Assembly: GCA_947561585.1 (NCBI GenBank)
Contig: CANNZV010001471.1
Location: forward strand, 186,001-250,000
Length of the DNA stretch: 64,000 nt
Direction: 5' to 3'
Source: Caprella mutica
Lineage: Eukaryota; Arthropoda; Malacostraca; Amphipoda; Caprellidae
Shown here: positions 11,801-22,310 of the stretch, piece after piece
Layout of the letters: the number at the start of each line of letters is the position of its first letter
How positions within the stretch are numbered: position 1 is the stretch's first letter
Translations under genes and position numbers: made by a program
The notes under the pieces: generated by a model
The model's database searches: none
Told to the model about the DNA's origin: nothing
The model's input: only the letters and a program-made list of their open reading frames with translations

Positions 11801-12417
11801 TTTATCCAGTGGATATTTATCAGATTTATCCAGTAGACTTTTTATCCAGTGGATATTTTATCCAGTAGACTTTTTATCAGTGGATATTTTATCCAGTAGA
11901 CTTTTTATCCAGTGGATATTTAATCCAGTAGACTTTTTATCCAGTGGATATTTTATCCAGTAGAGTTTTTATCAAGTGGATATTTAATCCAGTAGACTTT
12001 TTATCCAGTGGATATTTAATCCAGTAGAGTTTTTATCAAGTGGATATTTAATCCAGTAGACTTTTTATCCAGTGGATATTTAATCCAGTAGACTTTTTAT
12101 CCAGTGGATATTTAATCCAGTAGACTTTTTATCCAGTGGATATTTAATCCAGTAGACTTTTTATCCAGTGGATATTTTATCCAGTAGACTTTTTATCCAG
12201 TGGATATTTTATCCAGTAGACTTTTTATCCAGTGGATATTTAATCCAGTAGACTTTTTATCCAGTGTATATTTTATCCAGTAGACTTTTTATCAAGTGGA
12301 TATTTTATCCAGTAGACTTTTTATCCAGTGGATATTTAATCCAGTAGACTTTTTATCCAGTGGATATTTAATCCAGTGGATATTTTATCAAGTGGATAAT
12401 TTATCCAGTGGATAAAA
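8877..12417. repeat. 3.5-kb array of a 32-bp unit, ~110 copies
   Basis: The unit is two related 16-bp halves, TTATCCAGTGGATATT and TTATCCAGTAGACTTT. The first half carries the perfect dyad TATCC-AGT-GGATA, so the array holds about 100 evenly spaced 13-bp inverted repeats. Unit variants (TTTTATCC or TTTAATCC, GGATAT or GGGTAT, TCCAG or TCAAG) are interspersed and locally form a 96-bp higher-order period near 9480-9770. A few damaged units (10925-10965, 11815-11830) have missing bases. No frame is usefully open. Confidence 0.97.
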
Positions 12418-12699
12418 TGTAATTGGAAGTTGTTTTCTTTCTTAAATGCATTGTTCTTCAATATTATTAATTAATTACAAGGACAATAATAGATATTATA
12501 TCACGATATGAATCCATGATAGTTTTTATGCGATAATAAACTATAGGACAATTACTCCTTTAAACTTCTATCACTCCTTTAATGTTGGTTTGATTTGAAT
12601 TCGATTGGTTTAAAAGGTAGAACTGTAGGATTGCAATAATTAGGTTTATATTTCCCTTGGTGTACATCATATTTCTGTTTGACGGTCATTTCTTTGATG
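12418..12699. other. Intergenic between the array and the transposase fossil
   Basis: AT-rich sequence with no gene signal. The part nearest 12640-12700 may be the extreme 3' end of the decayed transposase reading. Confidence 0.35.
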
Positions 12700-12990
12700 A
12701 CTGAATTCAGATGCTGTGGAATGAAACTAAAGCGTTATGCAATATTGCTAAAGTTACTCCTGCAAATGCTTGACTGATTCTTTTCAACTAATTGGGATCT
12801 GTGGGTTTACTATGATATCCTTTACTGCTGATGAATCCCCATAGGAAGAAATCACAAGGTGTGAGATCAGGTGATCTTAGTGGCCACTAAATGTTCAAAA
12901 ACCTATACCAATTCACCTGTTAGGAAACTTTTCATTCAGCCACAGTCTGACAGTTCTTGGCAAATGAGGTTTGGGTCCATGTTGCCTAAA
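12700..12990 (-). pseudogene. Decayed Tc1/mariner-type transposase fragment
   Basis: On the minus strand, reading from about 12988 down, one frame gives a run ending PHLPRTVRLWLNEKFPNR. After a frameshift, another gives WPLRSPDLTPCDFFLWGF, a stop, and then a diverged tail to about 12709. These blocks match the order and spacing of the DDE catalytic region of IS630-Tc1-mariner transposases (QxDGAPPH, then WIGR and W-P-RSPDLTP-DFFLWG). The acidic residue of the second catalytic block seems lost (QHGPKPH), while the last D (SPDLTP) is kept. With in-frame stops and at least one frameshift it is non-functional. No terminal repeats were recognised around it. The apparent plus-strand open frame 12871-13065 is its shadow. 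Confidence 0.78.
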
Positions 12991-13229
12991 TATAATTATT
13001 ATCCAGATCTGGATGGTAAAAGCGAAAAAGTAGACCTAAATTCAGACTGTAGTAATTCGAAATAATTCCACCGTCTCATGTATAAATGGTTTTCCACAAT
13101 TAAGAGACATCTCTCTAGATATGCATTCAGTAGATAATCTTATTTCTGCCTTTGAGATTGTTTTAACAACAACAAAATCCAAATCCTCCAGAGGCTCTAT
13201 GAAAGAACAAGTTAATTACATAATACTGT

Positions 13230-13600
13230 AAAAATAAGGTTTAGGACCATTAAACTGTGATCGCTTAACACTTTGTTCAGCTTTAATTTTAAAATGTATT
13301 TTAAAGTTTTTAATACTCTGTGTACAACTATTGTACAAAACTCTAACTTGACGCTGACGCTTTCTTTGATTTTATGTTTGAATTTTATAAACAATTATTG
13401 CATATTCGGCATATATTTTAAGGTGTGAATCACCATCTGATGTAAATAAAATTGAAGTTCTTTTAATACATCCGAGTATTTCCTATTGAATTACTCATAC
13501 CTACCTAACTGACATTCAAAACAAAGGGTGTGCAATCTTCTTCTTTGGAATTCAAATTAGCAACTGTGAAGTAAAACGGATAATGTAGTGTATAGGTTGA
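13230..13600. mobile_element. Family H dispersed repeat
   Basis: The segment shares long collinear stretches with 26375-26760: GTACAAAACTCTAACTTGACGCTGA, TATCTGATGTAAAT, ATATTTCCTATTGAATTA, CTACCT..GACATTCAAAACA and TAAAACGGATAATG. Parts recur inverted at 37110-37250 and 38580-38720. It has no coding capacity. I could not fix its ends. Confidence 0.7.
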
Positions 13601-14060
13601 ATAAATCTTTATAAGCATATAGAAAAAAGCATAGGCATTCAAATTTCATGGAGTTTGCAGCAAAATGATGATAACCATTAGCAGTATGGATTAAAACAGT
13701 AAGACTATTTCTTTAGAGGGAATCAGCCATTAAGTTTTTAAAGTCTATCATGTATGTATATTAGCATCATATTCACAGTAAATGTTATTCAAATGTTACT
13801 AAATATCTCCCCATTAGGTAATATCGTTCAATTAAATAGTTGAATATTTCTTTGGGTGATAGATAAATAATAGATTTTTAGGGAAAATACGTGGTTTTCA
13901 ACATCAGTAAGTGTTTTACCACATTTAATTGGAGAGTTAGGAAAAGTAAAATAATAATTATTGAACTTTAATTAGAAAATGTTCAAAAATAATAATAAGG
14001 AAACTTTATAGTTTTGTCTTGATTGAACCTGAAGAATTAGTGAAAACTCTCATAATTAAT
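13601..14060. other. Intergenic, no gene seen
   Basis: AT-rich DNA with no supported feature until the 21-bp array begins. Confidence 0.4.
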
Positions 14061-14520
14061 GAGGTCACATTCCTTATCTTAGAGGTCACATTCCTTATCT
14101 TAGAGGTCACATTCCTTATCTTAGAGGTCACATTCCTTATCTTAGAGGTCACATTCCTTATCTTAGAGATCACATTCCTTATCTTAGAGATCACATTTCT
14201 TATCTTAGAGGTCACATTCCTTATCTTAGAGGTCACATTCCTTATCTTAGAGATCACATTCCTTATCTTAGAGATCACATTCCTTATCTTAGAGATCACA
14301 TTTCTTATCTTAGAGGTCACATTCCTTATCTTAGAGGTCACATTCCTTATCTTAGAGATCACATTCCTTATCTTAGAGATCACATTTCTTATCTTAGAGG
14401 TCACATTCCTTATCTTAGAGGTCACATTCCTTATCTTAGAGTTCACATTCCTTATCTTAGAGATCACATTCCTTATCTTAGAGATCACATTTCTTATCTT
14501 AGAGGTCACATTCCTTATCT
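14061..14520. repeat. 21-bp minisatellite, ~22 copies
   Basis: Unit GAGGTCACATTCCTTATCTTA. Variants GAGATC, GAGTTC and CATTTC recur in a partly regular order, giving a higher-order period of four to five units. Because 21 is a multiple of three, both strands stay open (7-residue repeats over 172-176 codons). Two-strand openness plus near-identity at the DNA level argues for non-coding. Confidence 0.96.
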
Positions 14521-14703
14521 TCACGCAATCTTCTCTAAGTTGTAAATAAACTCAGTTCATTTTTCAAATTTGGAAGATGCCTAAAGTTCTAATTCGAAGT
14601 AAATTTAGAGGGGAATCTCCAGGCTGAGGTCAGAGAGGGTAAACAGGAGCGTAAGGAAGGAACCCTCGCATGGGGAAGGAATAGAGGGGGTTATGATGTA
14701 TTG

Positions 14704-14919
14704 GGGGTTGTTACGAGTTATCGGACAGTTTCACATTTTCGATCAGATACGAAAAGGGATATAATTTACCATTTGAACTTGTTATTTTAATTTATATCAA
14801 TAATACCTAGTTGAGGAAGTCATGAATACCAATTATTAAAGAGTTGAAATTGTAAGTCTTATTCTTTTTAACTTATGATAGAAAATTTGAAACTGTACGG
14901 TGATTCGTAACTTACCCTG
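14704..14919. mobile_element. Family A inverted-repeat element
   Basis: The left arm is GTTACGAGTTATCGGACAGT then TTTTCGATCAGATACG. The right arm is ATAGAAAATTTGAAACTGTACGG up to CTTACCCT. The inner motif of the family (GTTATTTTAATT ... AATACCAATTATTAAAG) is degenerate. Confidence 0.7.
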
Positions 14920-15180
14920 ATATAACAGTGATTAGTAAAAAAAAAGGATGTTTCTCTATATTTATGGGAGGTATAACCCCCATTTTACCAGACATTGAAG
15001 TGGTGGGGATGGATGAAAAGCTCATATGTCATAATGATTTATTATTATCTTTAGTAGCTACTACTTAATATTCATAAACTAATGGAGACTAGTCCACCAT
15101 TATCCTATTTTGATTGAATTTTATATTCATATCATGAAATTTTTCGGACACATAACTATATTCTACAATAAACATCACTA
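14920..15180. other. Intergenic, no gene seen
   Basis: AT-rich, no supported feature. Confidence 0.35.
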
Positions 15181-15207
15181 ACTCTCCATATAGGTTGAAA
15201 TTAGCTA

Positions 15208-15516
15208 TTGTTTACTAATTATAAGCCTAAATATATCCCAGTGATCTACCGTAGGCTCTATACTCCAGACTCCACTGTTCATCATTTATCTCTCACAATT
15301 CAATCTACGGGATATATTTTCACTAGACTTCAATCACATTTAGGCGGGCCACGCTCACACGGAGAGTTTATATGCGAGGTGTTAATGAAGGCATTGTGCG
15401 GGATGATAATGGTGTCCATTAGGACCCATGGAGGCACTGACTGCAACTTAAACAAGCACCAAATTGCTCTGCAGTTTCAACCCTTTGGAATGATCCTTAT
15501 AGTCCTGTTCTGGTGA
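15208..15516 (+). other. Unassigned open frame in a GC-richer patch
   Basis: The plus strand is open for 102 codons across a locally GC-richer patch (15330-15480). The translation contains RSHGEFICEVLMKALCGMI and has no motif I recognise. There is no clear splice site or promoter. It may be a decayed exon or transposon fragment. Confidence 0.12.
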
Positions 15517-15793
15517 ATTGAGTCATAATCCTATTGCTTAATTCGTCATGTAGTTTAATTCAGTAAAACTCATTATAACTTGACATGGGTTTGACATGAG
15601 AAAACGACGAATTTAAAGAAAGGAGGAGAAAGTGTAATAGGCTTAAATATGAAAAATTATAGTAATAATTTATAGTGTTATTTTTGATCTTCTTTGCAGG
15701 TTGTAATTTGGAGAAAAGTTTTGATTTTACAGAAATTTACTTCATTATCCATATAGTAATATCTTAATGAATAATATATAATTTATTGTTATT

Positions 15794-15836
15794 TGATCGA
15801 AAATGGGGAACTGTCCCATAACTCGTTGCATACCCT
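15794..15836. mobile_element. Solo right arm of family A
   Basis: GATCGAAAATGGGGAACTGT then CCCATAACTCG and CATACCCT match the right arm. No left partner is seen within a few hundred bases. Confidence 0.6.
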
Positions 15837-15839
15837 AAA

Positions 15840-16500
15840 CTGTATAATTCTTCAATAAATATTTCCATTTGCTCATTTTTGGGTCTAAGATTGGAAACAT
15901 CGATCGACAACTTTTCATATTTTGTTCTATGTTATATGTAGTATGTAGTCCAATTTTAAAAGCTTGCTATATTGTTATTATTTTAATTCTTTGATAAATT
16001 AGTGAACAATTAAATTATTCAGTACATTTTTAACTCATCAATAATTTAATAATATTTCAAATTAAATATATAATTATATTGACTGATCCGTCACCAATGC
16101 AAGTTACCAATCATTCTGTGGGGACGATGCCTTATTCCATACTATCGTATTACTCGCAAAAAAATTGCTGTTACCCGGATTTGTTATTTTTCTTTTATTC
16201 AAATTTTGTTCACCAAGATTTCTCTAGAATATTATCAGTTAGAAATTATGGACTATTTTTTTTCTAAATTATCTACATTTTTTAAATTATTTTTTTTCCG
16301 GATTTTTCAAAATAAATTTTCCGATATATCACCTTAAAGTGTCAAGTACAACAAATTTGTGGTTACAACAAACTTCATAATGGTCATTTCTGTTGAAAGT
16401 CTCAGAATGATCTACATTTATGTATAAATGTATGAAGATTACTTGAAGAACTCAATAAATATAACATGAAATACATGAAGATTACTTTGAAATTCTAAAC
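15840..16500. other. Intergenic, AT-rich
   Basis: No gene is supported. The 16079-16267 open frame is short and starts in AT-rich sequence. Poly-T runs occur at 16255-16310. Confidence 0.35.
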
Positions 16501-16504
16501 ATAA

Positions 16505-16567
16505 ATGGCCGCTTTGTTGTTGTATCCGCTAGTTTGTTGTAGTGCACACTGCATGGTTGTTTAATGA
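16505..16567. mobile_element. Family C fragment
   Basis: GTTGTATCCGCTAGTTTGTT followed by GCACACTGCAT matches 30555-30600 and, in part, 45297-45320, placing a short piece of family C here. Confidence 0.5.
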
Positions 16568-16569
16568 TC

Positions 16570-17676
16570 TGGCAGAGTGGTCCTTTACACGTATATCAGA
16601 ATTAGATTTCATATTAAATTAAATGGAGGTATTAACTCACGGTCGGCCTTGTGGGGATTTACAAAAAGCGCAGCGCACTTTTAAGACTGTGCAAGTCGGT
16701 AATTGCACGGAACATATAAAGTGACTGAATTATGACCTGACAACCTTGTCTCTTTTCAATATGAGTGCAAATCATTCACATAAACATTATAAATTAGAAC
16801 ACTACCAACTGATTTGAATTGAGTTTAAGATCGTTACTAACACCACGCCAAAGAGGAAGTGACTCCTTTGTGCTCATTAGACGAGACGCTATATCCTTTA
16901 ATTCAATTCATTCCAAGGATAATCCATCTATCCGCCTAAATGAGTTCAAATTCGAATTATTCGGATGGCTTATTAGATGAACTCAGTTGATGGAATTAGA
17001 TATACATCCACCACTGTGCTTCTATATTACTTAGTTCATATATTATGAACTTTTGTCATCTATACTAATAGTTTCCGTGTTTTTATTTATTTATTTTTTA
17101 TTTGGTGTCCGCTTTTACTCAACGGGTGGGAATTAAACATGAAGAATGTAACTATGATACGCACGAGAACATATTGATATGAATATTAAATTGTTTTTGT
17201 TCAATTTTTGTATGTATTTTATCTATAAAATACAGTATCAGTTCATACAGAAAATAAATGTTAATTGAGTTCACTGCAAAAACCTATAACAACGGGTAAT
17301 AAATTACTATTGAAGACCCGTTATTTTATCAGGCAAGTACACTAGTAGTAGGTATATAATTATATAATTCTAATAAATAGAAGAATTATCAGAAAAGATA
17401 GATAGAGAATTATTATTGAAATCTCACAGTTGGAAATTAATGATCATTCAATGGAAATTTCTATTCAGGTTCGAGTTGCACATAGTCGGGGAATTTGTAT
17501 TGAATATTTTAGAAATATTTTCAAATAATATTTATATCAATTGCAATTTCTATGCAATGTTTGATAATAATTAATTTAGGATAAAGGTTGTCGTTGATTA
17601 ATTGCAATAAACTCAGTAACAGTCATTACTTATTAGATACAGATTTTAAGCATGAGACACATCTACCCGAGAAGAA
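16570..17676. other. Intergenic, no gene seen
   Basis: The stretch 16640-16700 is GC-richer but without an open frame. The remainder is AT-rich with no supported feature. Confidence 0.35.
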
Positions 17677-18556
17677 GACGTGGGACATCCCCCATGGGAC
17701 AGACGTGGGACATCACACGTGGGATAGACGTGGGACATCACACGTGGGACAGACGTGGGACATCACGCATGGGAAAGACGTGGGACATCACACGTGGGAC
17801 AGACGTGGGACATCTACCCATTAAGAAGACGTGGGACATCCCGCGTGGGATAGACGTGGGACATCACGCATGTGACAGACGTGGGACATCACACGTGGGA
17901 CAGACGTGGGACATCATGCGTGGGACAGACATGGGACATCACGCGTGGGACAGACGTGGGACATATACCGTGGGACAGACGTGGGATATCCCGCATTTGA
18001 CAAACGTGATACATTCCGCATGGAACAGACGTGTAACATCCCGCGTTGGACACTCATGAGACATCCCGCGTGAAACAGACGTGAGATATCCCGCGTGAGA
18101 TTTAAGACGTGAGACATCCCCCGTGAAGCAGACGTGAGACAACCCACGTGAAACAGACGTGGGACATCCCCCGTGAATCACACATGGGACATCCTCCGTG
18201 GGATTTGAGACGTGAGACATCCCCCGTGTGATTTAAGACGTGAGACATCCCACATGAAACAGACGTGGGACATCCCCCGTGAAACACACATGGGACATCC
18301 TCCGTGGGATTTAAGACGTGAGAAATCCCCCATGAAACAGACGTGGGATATCCCGTGTGGGATTTATGACGTGAGACATCCCCCGTGGGATTCAAGACGT
18401 GAGACATCCCCCGTGAAGCAGACGTGAGACATCCCGCGTGAAACAGACCTGAGACATCCCGCGTGAAACAGACCTGAGACATCCCGCATGGGATTTTAGA
18501 CGTGGGACAACCCTTGTGCTCAAAACAATTCATGTGAGTGGGATTTAAGACGTGGT
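17677..18556. repeat. 25-bp minisatellite grading into diverged units
   Basis: From 17677 to about 17960 the unit is GACGTGGGACATCACACGTG plus GGACA. Each copy holds GACGTGGG, and many hold the palindrome CACGTG. From 18000 the units change to GTGAGACATCCCCCGTGAAA and GTGGGATTTAAGACGTGAG types with variable length. It is the most GC-rich array in the window and much more diverged at its right end. The 25-bp period cycles through all three frames, and open frames exist on both strands, so I treat them as repeat translations. Confidence 0.93.
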
Positions 18557-18865
18557 GAAGACGTCCAGGGGATGCAAGACGTCTTTCAATTCCTCGTCCC
18601 ACGCAATCCCTCGCTAGCGACTGATTTCCCCCTCTGTGTGACAGAGAAGAAACGGTTTAATTAATATTGTAATATTATTTAATATTACAATTCTATTATT
18701 ATTTAAAATATTATGGTATCACAATAGTATTATTACTAGATGGACCCCGTGGAAGTTCCATAGAATTGGTAAATCAGCAAATAGGTTTTGGTGTTGGTCT
18801 CATCAACAAACTTAACGCGTCAGTCGGTAAACTGTTTAATTAATTATGGAGACTAAATTTTGCCA
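18557..18865. other. Spacer between two arrays
   Basis: It contains alternating AATATTATT runs around 18660-18735. No gene is seen. Confidence 0.35.
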
Positions 18866-19185
18866 ACCTACATTTGACCACCTACACTTCCCCCACCTAC
18901 ACCACTTCCTCCACCTACACTTCCACCACCAACACTTCCCCCATCTTCACTTCTCCCACCTTCACATTTCCAACCTACACTTCCTTCATCTTCACTTCCC
19001 GCACCTTCACTTCCCTCAACTTCACTTTTCCCTCCTTCACATTTCCAACCTACACTTCCTTCATCTTCACTTCCCGCACCTTCACTTCTCCCTCCTTCAC
19101 TTCCCCACATTCACATTTCCAACCTACACTTCCTTCATCTTCACTTCCCCTACCTTCACTTCCCCCACCTTCACTCCCCCACCGT
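18866..19185. repeat. Pyrimidine-biased short tandem repeat
   Basis: Copies of CTTCACTTCCC, CACCTTCACTTC and CACATTTCCAACCTACACTT recur with a basic step of about 12 bp and a higher-order period of about 66 bp (compare 18959-19020 with 19037-19090). The plus strand has almost no G. Several open frames on both strands are repeat translations. Confidence 0.9.
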
Positions 19186-20180
19186 AATTTATTTCATTTA
19201 CATACATTTATCTCAGTTTTTTATAAGATTTAATATTAAATGTATAAATTTTTCTGTGTTTATGATAGAGATGAACAAATATAATTAATCCGATCGATTC
19301 AAAGTTTACTAAAAAATATAGTGTATTTTTTTCTTATAATTTCAAATATTATATCCCTTTCATTGATAATATTAAATGGTGTTTTTTTCTGAATATGCGG
19401 CTACAGGTCAATCGAATTCATCGGTATTTCTTAGGCCACCCCTTCTATATAGCTAGTAAGTGACATACACCGACACAAACGATATCATATTAATATATAG
19501 ATAATATCATAGTAATATTATTTCATTATCACAATAATATTATTCTAATATAACAATAGTATTATTTTAATGTCACAATAGTATTATCAGTTAATACTGA
19601 ATTTAGTCAATACATTGAAATACTGATAACCATAGCAACCAGCAATATGAATACTATCAAGCATTATTATTATTGATCTGATGTCAAAAACACAGTGATT
19701 TTTGTTCCTATATTCTGAGATATGTTCTTCAATCAGCTTTAGAGAATACAGCCTCTGGGGTACAGAGAACAACTTTGCAAACGATACACTTTTTGTACAT
19801 TAACTCTATTGGTTGCAGAATACGAGCAAAGTCTCGTGCTGAGAGAAATAAACAAATGGAAATAAAACACAAAAAGTGAACTTGCATTTCTCTAATTGAG
19901 AGTGTCTCATTAAAATTCAGTTCGCTTGAGATTATTTGTTTTGAACTGTATTAGTTTTATAATGGAGTTAAAAGCCACAACATTAGTCGATTCCCTTTAT
20001 CGCCAATGCAGTTTAACTCTGCTGCACTCTCACCAATAACTGATAGTTTATTCAATTAGATTTATATTGATAAATAATGAATGCGAGAGGATAATGGAAA
20101 AGCCCCTCTCAATCACAAACCAATTCACATTGTTTGTAATAATAATTAGATATTTACTTACGTAATAACAATCATTTTTC
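19186..20180. other. Intergenic, no gene seen
   Basis: Positions 19490-19590 hold several spaced copies of ATAATATTATT / CACAATAGTATTAT, a loose AT-rich repeat. The minus-strand open frame 19772-19587 has no recognised motif. Confidence 0.4.
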
Positions 20181-20182
20181 AC

Positions 20183-20402
20183 ATCCGAATTATCGGACAG
20201 TTCCACTTTTTCGTTTGTATCAGATAAAATGACATTCTAAAACAGTTATATACTATAAAATGGATTTTAATTGTAAACGAGTTAGAATGTCAAATTTGTC
20301 ATATGATCGAAAAGGTGAAACTGTACGAGAATTCGTAACTTAGGGTAGGTTATGAATTATCGGTCAGTTTTCACATCTTCAGTTATATAAGTAAAAACGA
20401 TA
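20183..20402. mobile_element. Family A element followed by a solo left arm
   Basis: 20183-20342 is a paired copy: GAATTATCGGACAGTTCCAC on the left, and GATCGAAAAGGTGAAACTGT with ATTCGTAACTTA on the right. At 20341-20402 a second left arm of the GTCAGTTTTCACATCTTC subtype begins immediately, abutting or overlapping the first. It has no visible partner. Confidence 0.7.
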
Positions 20403-21180
20403 ATACGTAAGTTAGCCAATAGACTCTCATGCATCCATGATAGGTCAAGTTCAATCGCATGATTGCGCAGGCATCACTCCCCTCTCTTTTGAAGCGATCA
20501 TATAGCGTCCATTGTTCCAGTTAAGGACTGTCAGTGTATTCATGTTCTTCTAATGACCCTAACGTCAATCAATAACTCTTGCAACTCTCCATTCAATAGT
20601 CTTTTGTTAATCCCTTAGATCAAACTACAACAACAACAACAACAACAACAACATTTTGAGCAACAATGGCCCATCGAATGGTAGAGAAGTTAGAGATGCC
20701 ATTTGTTGCAAAAGGGTTCCTAGATGAACTCGAACTATAATATTTTGTGAATATAAAAATTAAGGAAAAATAGAAAAACTTGGTCACTCTCAGTATACAG
20801 AAATGGAACCTTATAAACCAACTTCAAACATAATTCTTTCTTCCTAAAGTTTTTTCGTTTTCTTCATCTGACGGAGAGTGTTAAGGAGAGACTAAATTAT
20901 TTTAAAGTCCAGTACAATAAAGTATTGAACTGCAGCTTTATGTTCTAATGGATGATTTTAAAGTTCAGCATAATATAATATTGAACTGAAGCTAAATATC
21001 CGACTGAATTTAACACAAGCAATGTCGCTATCTACTTACTGAATGTAAATTTTTTATGCCGAGAGCAACAGTTCGTGCGAAAAATACGGTTTTCTTTGGT
21101 AAGAATGAAGGATAACATTTACTAATGTAAATCGCTGAGAAGTAGGTGGGCAATGGGGGTTCTAGGTCAATTTGCCGAAA
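20403..21180. other. Intergenic with (CAA)n microsatellite
   Basis: An imperfect run of about eight CAA triplets lies at 20628-20653. Positions 20895-21000 repeat a phrase (TTTTAAAGTCCAGTACAATAAAGTATTGAACTG, then TTTTAAAGTTCAGCATAATATAATATTGAACTG), which is a local duplication. No gene is seen. Confidence 0.5.
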
Positions 21181-21572
21181 AAACATTCGTCACATGACAC
21201 ATTCGCAATATGACACATTCGCAATACGACACATTCGCCGCACGACAATTTCGTCACACGACACATTCGCAATACGACACATTCGCCGCACGACACTTTT
21301 GCCGCACGACACATTCGCAATACGACACATTCGCCGCACGACACATTCGCCGCACGACACTTTCGTCACACGACACATTCGCAATACGACACATTCACCG
21401 CACGACACTTTCGCCGCACGACACATTTGCAATACGACACATTCGCCGCACGACACATTTGCAATACGACACATTCGCCGCACGACACATTTGCAATATG
21501 ACACATTCGCCGCACGACACATTCGCCGCACGACACATTCGCCGCACGACACATTCGCCGAACGACACTTTC
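21181..21572. repeat. 16-bp CpG-rich minisatellite, ~24 copies
   Basis: Unit CACATTCGCCGCACGA with variants CACATTCGCAATACGA, CACTTTCGTCACACGA and CACATTTGCAATACGA. Each main unit has three CpGs in otherwise AT-rich, CpG-poor DNA. Five or more overlapping open frames on both strands are repeat translations (CVVRRMCR-type), and I reject them as genes. Confidence 0.95.
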
Positions 21573-22310
21573 ACCAAAAAATATGATTATTTAAAAAGGT
21601 TAAAAAATTTATCTCATGTGTCCAGACGAAATTAAATATAGATGAACTTACATAATTTTAAGTGAATAAATTACTTTATAATATTCTACATAATTATTGG
21701 TTAAACTTTATGGAATTTACGTTATTTAATTAACTCATATAATGTTATTGCTCCATTATTTGTGTCAGTTTATTAACAATTTATACAAAAGAAAATGATA
21801 TTTTTTTGTGTTAGTCCCACTTTCTTTTAATCCTTTAAACCAACAAAAAAGTCTACCAAACTTTAAATTCGTATATTTCAACAACTATTGAAGGTACAGT
21901 CAAAACAGATTTATTTCTAGGTTTTAGGAATATTCATATAACTATTCCTTTCATAAAATATTGACAATATTGATAAATGTATTTCAGTACAAAAAGGAGA
22001 TCGAAATCAATTTTGTTCAGTAACTCCTTTTAAAAAAATGAAAAGTTTATGTTAGAATAAATGGTTTAAATATCTCTAAATCTTCAATTTTCGAGATTGA
22101 ATATCTCGAAAACCGAGAAATAAATCTGTTATAATAACTTCCTTTTTGTACTCAAATACATTTCGCCATATTGTCAATATTTTATAAAGGGACTAATTAT
22201 GTAATTTCATCTGGACATATGAGATAAATTTGTTTACCTTTTTAAATAATCATATTTTTCTGCGAAAGTGTCGTTCGGCAAATGTGTCGGTCACCGGCAA
22301 GGTGTTCGTT
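21181..22310. mobile_element. Foldback-type element with one expanded arm
   Basis: The left arm (the array, then AATATGATTATTTAAAAAGG, then TTTATCTCATGTGTCCAGA) is inverted at 22205-22300 (TCTGGACATATGAGATAAA, CCTTTTTAAATAATCATA, GTGTCGTTCGGCAAATGTGT). Deeper inside, TATTGACAATATTGATAAAT and AGTACAAAAAGGAG at 21960-22000 are inverted at 22145-22195. The arms are therefore long. The left one ends in about 24 tandem 16-bp units; the right one has only one or two. Confidence 0.8.

Noticed and set aside
7868..12417. Possible CRISPR array (regular repeats)
   Set aside because: Units are contiguous with no unique spacers, and the setting is eukaryotic.
14006..14549. 172-176 codon open frames on both strands (7-residue repeats)
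   Set aside because: The 21-bp period keeps both strands open automatically. Near-identity at DNA level and no flanking gene structure make this array DNA.
17588..18602. Several tryptophan/histidine-rich repeat frames on both strands
   Set aside because: They are translations of the 25-bp array, which shifts through all three frames.
18866..19185. Triplex-forming (H-DNA) tract
   Set aside because: The strand is G-poor, but frequent A interruptions break the homopyrimidine run needed for a stable triplex.
21146..21635. Overlapping cysteine- or histidine-rich frames on both strands
   Set aside because: All arise from the 16-bp CpG-rich array inside a foldback-type element.
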